The translations under genes were made by a program, and so were the position numbers. The notes under the pieces are model-generated. The model searched no databases. It saw nothing but the letters and a program-made list of their open reading frames with translations, and was not told where the DNA came from. This document shows, piece after piece, positions 24,702 through 30,566 of a stretch of 30,566 nucleotides of DNA. The stretch is from assembly GCA_900550065.1 (NCBI GenBank), contig URQR01000005.1, positions 1-30,566 on the forward strand, written 5' to 3'. Origin of the DNA: an uncultured Eubacteriales bacterium (GTDB lineage: Bacteria > Bacillota > Clostridia > UBA1381 > UMGS1253). Position 1 is the first letter of the stretch. Each line of letters starts with the position of its first letter.

Positions 24702-27317
24702 TTATGATTGATGTTTTATCAGTCCAAATGCTTTTGACAACTCCATCACTACGAGCGGTACAAGGCAAAGCCCAAACGCAATCAGATAGAGCTGCGGCGT
24801 GAGCGTCACAAGTCCGAACGGAATCATCAGCGGCGTAAATACAACCGCGAGCACAAGCAACAGCGACGCAAGCGCGGCAAGATTTAGCTTTTTATTCGAA
24901 AACGGCCCAATCTTAAACAGCGAATGCTCCGAGCGCATGTTAAACGCCTGTACAACCTGCGACAGGGATAGCACAATAAACGCCATTGTCTGTCCCGCAG
25001 CGAGCTCGCCCGTCATCGTCTGCCCCAAATAGAACGCTAAAAGCGTCAGCGCGCCGAACATACAGCCCTGCAGCGCAATCCGTACACCGAACCCATGTGC
25101 AAACAATCCTTCGCTCTTTGGCTTCGGTTTTTTGTCCATTACATCCTTTTCGACCGCTTCCATGCCAAGCGCAATCGCGGGCATACTGTCCGTTACAAGA
25201 TTAATCCACAAAAGCTGCATCGAAAGAAGCGGCGTTTGCCGCCACAGCAGCATCGCAAAAAACACCGTCAACACTTCGCCGATATTCGTCCCCAGCAGGA
25301 AGCCGACCACCTTTTTAATATTTGCATAAATACCGCGGCCTTCGCGCACCGCGTCCACAATGGTCGCAAAATTGTCGTCCGTCAGTGTAATATCCGCCGC
25401 GCCCTTTGCAACATCCGTTCCCGTGATCCCCATTGCGCAGCCAATATCCGCCGCTTTCAGTGCGGGCGCATCGTTGACGCCGTCGCCGGTCATGGACACA
25501 ATCTCACCCGTTTTCTGCCACGCATGTACGATACGAATTTTATTTTCCGGCGAAACGCGTGCATAAACCGAGATACCGCGGACCCGCCGCTCCAGCGCAG
25601 CATCGTCCATCGTATCAAGCTCCGCGCCTGTGATGGCTTCGTCGCCGTCCTGTAAGATGCCAAGTTCTTTTGCAATCGCAGATGCGGTCACAACATGGTC
25701 GCCCGTTATCATAACCGGCTTGATACCCGCCTGCCGGCATACAGCAACGGCCTCCTTCGCCTCCGGGCGCGGCGGGTCAATCATACCAACCAATCCCATC
25801 AGTGTCAGCCCATTTTCCAACGTTTCGCTCGTCAGTGTCTGCGGAATTGCGTCAACCTGCTTATATGCAACAGCGAGCACACGCAGCGCCTTCGCGCTCA
25901 TTTCATCGTTGATTTTACGCGCCGCCGCAATGTCGCCCGCGACACAGCGCGCTGCCAACACGTCAAACGCGCCCTTCACAATTACAATATAGGTTCCGTC
26001 AATTTCGTTCACCGTGCTCATCAGCTTTCGGTCGGAATCGAACGGCAGCTCTGCGCGGCGCGGATACTTCTGATTCAGCGCATTTTTTTCCATACCGTTT
26101 TTGTACGCCGCGAGCACAATCGACGTTTCCGTTGGGTCGCCAATGTGCTTTTCTTCCCCGTTCTCAACCGTTACAGAGCCGTCGCTGCACAGGGTTCCGT
26201 ATTGTAACAGCAGGCGTACCGCCTCGGAGTTCTGCGCACTGATAGGCTCTAATGCGCCGCTCCCGTCCACATACGCCTGCACAAGCGTCATCCGGTTTTG
26301 CGTCAGCGTACCCGTCTTATCCGAACAAATGACCGACGCGCTGCCGAGGGTTTCTACCGCCGGTAAACGGCGGATAATCGCGTTTTTCTTCACCATACGC
26401 TGGACACCAATCGACAACACAATTGTCACAATTGCCGGAAGCCCCTCCGGAATTGCGGAAACGGCGAGCGAAACCGCCGTCATAAACATCTCCATCGCCG
26501 GAAGTCCATCAATCAACCCTACGACAAAAATAACAGCGCACGCTGCGAGCGCGACGATACCGAGATATTTGCCCAGATTCGCGAGCTTCTTTTGCAGCGG
26601 CGTCTGTGTATCGCTCTCGCCTTCGAGCAGGTTTGCAATTTTGCCCATTTCGGTGTCCATACCCGTTCCCGTAACGACAGCTGTTGCCGTACCGTATGTG
26701 ATAGAACAGCCGGAAAAAACCATGTTGACACGATCGCCGAGCGGAGCGTTTTCCTCTACCGCAGCGTCTGCGTCCTTTTCCGACGGGACAGACTCGCCCG
26801 TAAGAGCAGACTCCTCTGACTTTAAGCTCACCGAACGCAAAAGGCGCGCGTCCGCCGGCACAAAGTCGCCGGCCTCTAAGCGGATAATATCTCCGGGTAC
26901 CAAATTCACCGCATCAATGACCTGTTCTATGCCGTCACGAATCACCCTTGCGTGCGGCGACGACAGGCCCTTGAGCGCGTCGAGTGCCCTTTCCGCCTTA
27001 CTTTCCTGCATCACACCCATGACCGCGTTTAATATTACAATCAGTACAATCAAACCCGGCTCAAAAAACTCGCGCGGATTCCCCTCGTAGCACGCGATAC
27101 CGAACGAAACGGCCGCTGCCGCGAGCAAAATCAAAATCATTACATCTTTAAACTGGTCAAAAAACCGTTGTAGATTCGTCTTTTTCTTTTTTTCGCGCAG
27201 CTTGTTTTCGCCGTATTTGTTTTGTGCTTGGGCCGCGCTTTGCGCACTAAGCCCCTTTGCGGCATCGGTGCCAAGCGAGCGGATTAGCTCTTGTAGTTCC
27301 ATACTGTGGGGTTGCAA
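24702..27317 (-). CDS. Calcium-type cation-transporting P-type ATPase (type II)
   Basis: The 871-residue membrane pump couples ATP hydrolysis to cation export, probably Ca2+. In order it has the N-terminal cytoplasmic domain, M1-M2, the actuator motif TGES (173-176), M4 with PEGLP (290-294) including the ion-binding Glu, the phosphorylation site DKTGTLT (Asp333), TGDGVNDAPALK, M5 with NIGEV, and M6 with NLVTDSMPAIALG, which supply further cation ligands, then M7-M10. This pattern fits bacterial SERCA/PMCA-like pumps of usual length. The start is a TTG at 27317 with GAGGAGG seven bases upstream; the next ATG, six codons in, has no ribosome binding site. It is monocistronic, and its upstream region is shared with the divergent TetR gene. 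Confidence 0.93.
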   Translation of the reverse strand: MQPHSMELQELIRSLGTDAAKGLSAQSAAQAQNKYGENKLREKKKKTNLQRFFDQFKDVMILILLAAAAVSFGIACYEGNPREFFEPGLIVLIVILNAVMGVMQESKAERALDALKGLSSPHARVIRDGIEQVIDAVNLVPGDIIRLEAGDFVPADARLLRSVSLKSEESALTGESVPSEKDADAAVEENAPLGDRVNMVFSGCSITYGTATAVVTGTGMDTEMGKIANLLEGESDTQTPLQKKLANLGKYLGIVALAACAVIFVVGLIDGLPAMEMFMTAVSLAVSAIPEGLPAIVTIVLSIGVQRMVKKNAIIRRLPAVETLGSASVICSDKTGTLTQNRMTLVQAYVDGSGALEPISAQNSEAVRLLLQYGTLCSDGSVTVENGEEKHIGDPTETSIVLAAYKNGMEKNALNQKYPRRAELPFDSDRKLMSTVNEIDGTYIVIVKGAFDVLAARCVAGDIAAARKINDEMSAKALRVLAVAYKQVDAIPQTLTSETLENGLTLMGLVGMIDPPRPEAKEAVAVCRQAGIKPVMITGDHVVTASAIAKELGILQDGDEAITGAELDTMDDAALERRVRGISVYARVSPENKIRIVHAWQKTGEIVSMTGDGVNDAPALKAADIGCAMGITGTDVAKGAADITLTDDNFATIVDAVREGRGIYANIKKVVGFLLGTNIGEVLTVFFAMLLWRQTPLLSMQLLWINLVTDSMPAIALGMEAVEKDVMDKKPKPKSEGLFAHGFGVRIALQGCMFGALTLLAFYLGQTMTGELAAGQTMAFIVLSLSQVVQAFNMRSEHSLFKIGPFSNKKLNLAALASLLLVLAVVFTPLMIPFGLVTLTPQLYLIAFGLCLVPLVVMELSKAFGLIKHQS

Positions 27318-27363
27318 ATCAATTCCTCCTCAAAATAGACTTATGTATCGACCTGATATGCAT

Positions 27364-27392
27364 AGCATACGATACAAATACAAATTTGTCAT
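27364..27392 (-). promoter_or_regulatory. Possible promoter of the P-type ATPase gene
   Basis: On the minus strand, ATGACA (27387-27392) and TATGCT (27364-27369) are separated by 17 bases. Confidence 0.4.
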
Positions 27393-27430
27393 CAGACAAA
27401 AACAAAAACCGTCCAATTTTTTCACAACCG

Positions 27431-27459
27431 TTGCAAAGTGCAGCGTCCTGTGGTAAAAT
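27431..27459 (+). promoter_or_regulatory. Promoter of the TetR gene, next to repeat copy A
   Basis: TTGCAA (27431-27436), a 17-base spacer and TAAAAT (27454-27459) place the transcription start near 27466, inside the GTCTCAAAATC palindrome at 27461-27485. The repeat thus forms the start of a leader of about 160 nt. Confidence 0.6.
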
Positions 27460-27460
27460 A

Positions 27461-27549
27461 GTCTCAAAATCTTTGATTTTGAGACATTGGAAGAAACCGC
27501 TGTCGGGACACCGCCCCTCCTCCCGCAGAGCGGGAACGCGTTTTCTTCA
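27461..27549 (+). repeat. 89-bp structured repeat, copy A
   Basis: This copy differs from the inverted copy at 29305-29393 at two positions that I can find in 89. It starts with GTCTCAAAATC-TTT-GATTTTGAGAC (27461-27485). A part closed by GAAGAAA/TTTCTTC follows, holding the hairpin CCCGC-AGA-GCGGG, and it ends in AACGCGTTTTCTTC. It lies just downstream of the TetR promoter, in the leader. The copies have the same orientation relative to the gene downstream of each. Confidence 0.9.
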
Positions 27550-27563
27550 GGTCTGGACAAATA

Positions 27564-27588
27564 GTCTCAAAAGTACAGCTTTTGAGAC
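27564..27588. promoter_or_regulatory. GTCTCAAAAG palindrome upstream of the TetR gene
   Basis: GTCTCAAAAG-TACAG-CTTTTGAGAC has 10-bp perfect arms and ends 39 bases before the TetR start. It is a likely operator for autoregulation, or an RNA hairpin in the leader. The arms match the start of repeat A and the ends of the segment at 21088-21228. Confidence 0.6.
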
Positions 27589-27627
27589 AGTTCATGTTTT
27601 CCCCTATCCGACCACAGGAGGTGTCGT

Positions 27628-28173
27628 ATGCCTGACTCCAATATTACAAAAAAAGCACTGGCAGGTGCAATGAAGCAGCTCATGGCGCAGAAGCCGTTTG
27701 CGAAAATCAGCGTCGGGGACATCTGTGCGCTCTGTGACATGAACCGCAAAAGCTTCTATTACCACTTTAAAGACAAATACGACCTTGACAACTGGATATA
27801 TTATACGGAATTTGTCGGCGCGGTGCGCGATAAGGATTACTCGGACGGGTGGGATATTCTTACCGATATTTGTATCTATTTAGAACGAAACCGCCCGTTT
27901 TATTGCAACGCACTCCAAGTTGAAGGGCAAAACTCTTTCCGCGATTATTTTTGGGAAATGCTGACGCCTGTCGTGGTTGTTATTCTCTCAGAAATATTTG
28001 AAAGTGAGAAAAGAGCCGACCCGTTTTATACGACGTTTTTTGCGGACGCCTTTTTAGCAGCGATTGACCGCTGGCTGCTTAAAACACCCGGCCTGTCCGC
28101 ACCGGAATTCACCCATTTGCTGCGCATGGCCGTGACCGGGGCCGCAAGTACAGCGAATCCTTCGCAATTCTGA
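27628..28173 (+). CDS. TetR/AcrR-family transcriptional regulator
   Basis: The 181-residue protein has an N-terminal TetR-type helix-turn-helix: ITKKALAGAMKQLMAQKPFAKISVGDICALCDMNRKSFYYHFKDKYDL (residues about 5-53, shown here as a pattern with the typical FYYHFKDK). The C-terminal part is the variable ligand and dimer domain, of the short clostridial type similar to DhaS-like regulators. AGGAGGTG precedes the ATG at 27628. The leader holds two GTCTCAAAA palindromes. The gene is convergent with the radical-SAM-like gene, whose upstream region carries the same palindrome, so regulation of both is likely (inference). Confidence 0.9.
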   Translation: MPDSNITKKALAGAMKQLMAQKPFAKISVGDICALCDMNRKSFYYHFKDKYDLDNWIYYTEFVGAVRDKDYSDGWDILTDICIYLERNRPFYCNALQVEGQNSFRDYFWEMLTPVVVVILSEIFESEKRADPFYTTFFADAFLAAIDRWLLKTPGLSAPEFTHLLRMAVTGAASTANPSQF

Positions 28174-28210
28174 TGCGTCAGTCTTACAGAATTGCGTTTT
28201 TATTTTTCTG
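28163..28210 (+). terminator. Terminator after the TetR gene
   Basis: CGCAATTCTG (28163-28172) and CAGAATTGCG (28187-28196) form a perfect 10-bp stem followed by TTTTTATTTTT. The 5' arm overlaps the TetR stop codon and the T-run overlaps the end of the convergent gene. Confidence 0.85.
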
Positions 28211-29234
28211 TCTTTTGTTTTTTGCGCGGTGCAATTTTCTTTAATATATCCGCGATTCTGCTATTGCATACATTATATTCCGTGTAGCTTCCACTTTGTC
28301 CAAACAAATATGCGCTCCCGTCCGCGCAGAAGCCGACGGAGCACGCCTCGTCGGAAACGATTTGGTCGATATACAATAAATCTGAAAGTAAATCTATCAA
28401 AACCGTCGGGTAACGCTGCGCTTCCCGTATTGCGCGGACCTGTGATGCTGCCCGCTCCCGCGTCTGCACGCCGCTCTCGTCTCCGGCGATAAAAAATGTA
28501 AAAACACAGTGCGACGGGAGAATTACCTCTTCTAATATGGACGCGAGTGCATCGCACGAATCCGTATAATAGCTGTGCGCCGCAAACAAAAACTTCCCCT
28601 CGCGCAGCCGCGCGGCACAATCGGAAAACGCCGGCGAATCCACCAAAACAGACACCATTAAGTTATGTTTTCCGTACAGCCGCGCCACATTTTCACTCGT
28701 CAATACCTCCGGTGTGGTAAAAAGAAGGAAGGCGCAATCACTGTATTGCGTAACCAAACGGCTAACCTGCTCAATACAGTCAGTATCGCAAAACAGTAAA
28801 TATGTGTAAACGCCAAGCGCGCGCGCTTGTGCAATCGCATCCTCAATCCTGCCGCCCTGAAGCAGCGCACAGCATGGTGCAAGCGTAAACGCAATCGCCC
28901 ACGGAATATTATAGCCGTACTTTTCCTCGTTTTCACGAATCAGACACGCTCCATTTGTACAGCCATTGTATCCCAAATTCATCCCGAACATTTTTAGCGT
29001 TTCCTGCTCGACATGGTATACAACATCTTTGATGAGCGTGTAGTACGCACTTTCTTCATTTTTAAGCATATTCTGCGCGGTCGCAAATAGCCTCTTTTGA
29101 AATGCGCCGTTTGAAAAGTGCAGGCCCAAATCAATCAGGTTACGGGCGGTTCTGTCCGGGTCTTTTCTAATATCGTCAATTGCCTTATCAACCGTTGCAG
29201 ATAATATCGTCCGCGTTAAGTCCGATTGCTTCAA
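28200..29234 (-). CDS. Radical-SAM-like protein lacking the iron-sulfur cluster motif
   Basis: The 344-residue protein follows the layout of a clostridial radical SAM family of about 450 residues that has an N-terminal helical domain and then NIPWAI, a CxxxCxxC loop and GVYMYIYTGGEP. Here the helical part, YNIPWAI (108-114) and GVYTYLLF (141-148) are seen, and so are SDCAFLLFT and a C-terminal part like the ADG...C region. The stretch between NIPWAI and GVY is about 15 residues shorter. It holds only CC (121-122) instead of CxxxCxxC, and GGEP is replaced by CDTD. It should not bind a catalytic cluster. A role as sensor or partner is possible. The alignment is from memory. The upstream region holds repeat copy B; the ATG at 29234 has AAGGGG nearby. 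Confidence 0.7.
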   Translation of the reverse strand: MKQSDLTRTILSATVDKAIDDIRKDPDRTARNLIDLGLHFSNGAFQKRLFATAQNMLKNEESAYYTLIKDVVYHVEQETLKMFGMNLGYNGCTNGACLIRENEEKYGYNIPWAIAFTLAPCCALLQGGRIEDAIAQARALGVYTYLLFCDTDCIEQVSRLVTQYSDCAFLLFTTPEVLTSENVARLYGKHNLMVSVLVDSPAFSDCAARLREGKFLFAAHSYYTDSCDALASILEEVILPSHCVFTFFIAGDESGVQTRERAASQVRAIREAQRYPTVLIDLLSDLLYIDQIVSDEACSVGFCADGSAYLFGQSGSYTEYNVCNSRIADILKKIAPRKKQKTEK

Positions 29235-29304
29235 GCAAACCCCTTCTTTCCGAATTCTTTTTCTGTTATTTTATCATAAATGCGGCACAACAATGGCACA
29301 CCCA

Positions 29305-29393
29305 TGAAGAAAACGCGTTCCCGCTCTGCGGGAGAAGGGGCGGTGCCCCGACAGCGGTTTCTTCCAATGTCTCAAAATCAAAGATTTTGAGAC
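29305..29393 (-). repeat. 89-bp structured repeat, copy B (inverted)
   Basis: Read on the minus strand, this is nearly identical to 27461-27549. The GTCTCAAAATC palindrome is at 29369-29393 and is followed on the plus strand by a run of five Ts. It lies upstream of the radical-SAM-like gene, with the palindrome distal to the gene as in copy A. Confidence 0.9.
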
Positions 29394-29404
29394 ATTTTTA
29401 TCAT
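29378..29404 (-). CDS. Possible eight-residue leader peptide or truncated gene start
   Basis: AGGAGG (29414-29419, minus strand) lies nine bases before an ATG that opens the frame MIKMSQNL followed by TGA. The frame runs from non-repeat sequence into repeat copy B. It may be a leader peptide, or the remains of a gene start cut by insertion of the repeat. Nothing else shows that it is translated. Confidence 0.25.
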   Translation of the reverse strand: MIKMSQNL

Positions 29405-29420
29405 ATCCGTTTTCCTCCTG

Positions 29421-29451
29421 TTATAAAACGGACAGATTTACATATCTGTCC
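29421..29451 (-). terminator. Terminator after the heparinase-like gene
   Basis: On the minus strand, GGACAGAT (29444-29451) and ATCTGTCC (29430-29437) form a perfect 8-bp stem followed by GTTTTATAA. Confidence 0.65.
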
Positions 29452-29484
29452 CAAAAGGTAACAGATTCAAAAAATAGCCAAAGA

Positions 29485-30566
29485 TTATACTTGCTGAATT
29501 GTAAACCGCAGCTGCTGTACCCGGCTTGTAGCCGAAAAGCGAAAATCAATTAAATATGCCGTCTCTACAGGCCGCATCTCCATTTTACAGATGTTTAGGC
29601 GCGGCTCAAACTGCTCGCTTGACACGGAGATATCCACGAAAATATCCGTGGAAATATCCGCCTTCGTGTCGCAAATGAGCCGGTATTGTCCAATCCTGAC
29701 GGCATTTCCCTCGATGACAGGCTCTATCCGCGTCACAAACCGCTCCGTTATTTGTATATCCTCGCCGCTGACCGTATCGGTAAGCGTAACCCCATCTTTT
29801 TCAACCGTAAAGCTGCGCTTTAAAGCGGACAGTCCGCCAACATCATATGCGCCCGACAGCTCGAGCGTACAGCTCTTTTCGTCATGCTCAAGCAGCTTTG
29901 CCGCGTACTGTTTGCCCGGCTGCTGGTATGTGCCGTTCACGATTGGTACGCTATGCCCGCGCGACGAGGTACAAAGAAACTCGTACCTTTGGTCGGTGAA
30001 GTAGCCGTATAAATACTCGCTCCAGCCCAGATCGTCAATGATAAACGCCCTGCCGTCAAGCAGAACAAAGCCCCCGATGTCATTGTGATTATGCGGCTCG
30101 TCATTGTCTCCGCCTTTGCAGGCAAACGCAAAGCCCTTTTCCTTGCGGATGTACCACTGCGCCTCCTCCCAGCAGGCTGTCTCCGCTTTTTCTTGCTGCG
30201 GCTTTTGCGTTTCATCGTACCAATAAAAGTCGCGCAGAAAGTCGGCAAACCGATAACGCGTATCGTCGTCTAAAATCGCCTCATACCGTTCGTCCGGCGC
30301 GGTCACTTCCGTGTATTCGCGCGCAAGGAAATGATTCAGCCCGATATGGCAGTTTAAGTTGTGCGGCGCGTCGGCAAACGGTACAATTAAATCGTCATGT
30401 AAAAACGCCTTCTGCCGGAAGGAGGCAATCCTACGCACCTTTTCGTCTTTGAATAAATCAACCGTGCCGTGGCTGTACTCGCGCACAAGTGCGGCAAAAA
30501 AGCAAAAGTACCCGAAGCCATACCCCCACTACAGTACGCCCACCATGCAGCAGCCGTCGTCGTGAT
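29485..30566 (-). pseudogene. Heparinase II/III-family protein, C-terminal part, interrupted by an in-frame TAG; 5' end outside window
   Basis: The frame open from 30528 to the TAA at 29485 codes for the C-terminal part of a heparinase II/III-like polysaccharide lyase. It includes the motif EPHNHNDIGGFVLL, whose His residues bind metal or substrate, followed by FIIDDLGWSEYLYGYF and a beta-sandwich. The same frame continues upstream past a TAG (30529-30531). On either side the residues read DDGCCMVGVL-stop-WGYGFGYF; in relatives a Tyr is expected at the stop. So a single base change, not a frameshift, separates the two parts. A GTG at 30486 has no ribosome binding site, so a new start there is not supported. 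The gene may be decayed, or the base may be an error near a sequence end. It would act on a uronic-acid polysaccharide. Confidence 0.75.

Noticed and set aside
26101..27090. Long open frame on the plus strand (329 codons)
   Set aside because: It lies wholly opposite the P-type ATPase gene, has a low-complexity Ser/Ala-rich translation and no ribosome binding site. It is a shadow of that gene's codon use, as are the long reverse frames at 934-1620, 9566-10363 and 21907-22878.
27330..27560. Small frame on the minus strand that shares a peptide with one at 29180-29461 (plus strand)
   Set aside because: The shared peptide (ENAFPLCGRRGG and following residues) comes only from the 89-bp repeat copies. 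There is no ribosome binding site or family match, so these are not treated as genes.
27461..29393. Composite transposon with the 89-bp copies as ends
   Set aside because: There is no transposase between the copies, their outer edges lack matching target duplications at both ends, and each copy sits at a gene leader. A regulatory or MITE-like repeat explains them better.

Overview
The window looks like a chromosomal segment of a mid-GC Firmicute, most likely a gut-type Clostridia (Oscillospirales or Christensenellales-like; inference). The reasons are a Gram-positive PolC-type DNA polymerase, the gene order rpsB-tsf-pyrH-frr-uppS-cdsA-dxr-rseP-ispG-polC, strong AGGAGG-type ribosome binding sites, several TTG starts, and TetR and XRE regulators of clostridial type. 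No tRNA, rRNA, transposase, phage gene or CRISPR array was seen.

Layout. 1-1750: the C-terminal end of a membrane protein, a GNAT acetyltransferase and a ketopantoate reductase-like gene whose ribosome binding site lies in a long hairpin. 1780-4225: a 771-residue putative carbohydrate-active protein with its own promoter, operator-like palindrome and terminator. 4257-17525: the housekeeping block. It covers translation (rpsB, tsf, frr), UMP kinase (pyrH), undecaprenyl-PP and CDP-diacylglycerol synthesis (uppS, cdsA), two MEP isoprenoid enzymes (dxr, ispG), the site-2 protease RseP, an IPP-isomerase-like NUDIX protein and polC. Isoprenoid supply (dxr, ispG, perhaps the NUDIX protein) thus sits beside its consumer uppS and the membrane-lipid gene cdsA. 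Hairpins divide the block after rpsB and after tsf. A 105-nt stem-closed, unidentified structured region lies between cdsA and dxr.

17600-23835: accessory genes. These are a GHL6-like glycoside hydrolase, a secreted protein with a copper-amine-oxidase-like C-terminal domain on an AT-rich N-terminal part, and an unusual 840-residue fusion of a sugar-isomerase-type TIM barrel to an acyl-CoA-synthetase-type adenylating enzyme. 23845-27317: a small unknown gene divergent from an XRE regulator, then a type II (Ca2+-type) P-type ATPase.

27318-29485 is the most unusual part. A TetR regulator and a protein that resembles a radical-SAM enzyme without its cluster motif are convergent. Each is preceded, in the same polarity, by a nearly identical 89-bp element. 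The element starts with a GTCTCAAAA/TTTTGAGAC palindrome. Further copies or half-copies of that palindrome occur in the leaders of the TetR gene and of the TIM-barrel/ligase fusion, which suggests one regulatory circuit. The window ends in a heparinase II/III-like gene interrupted by an in-frame TAG.
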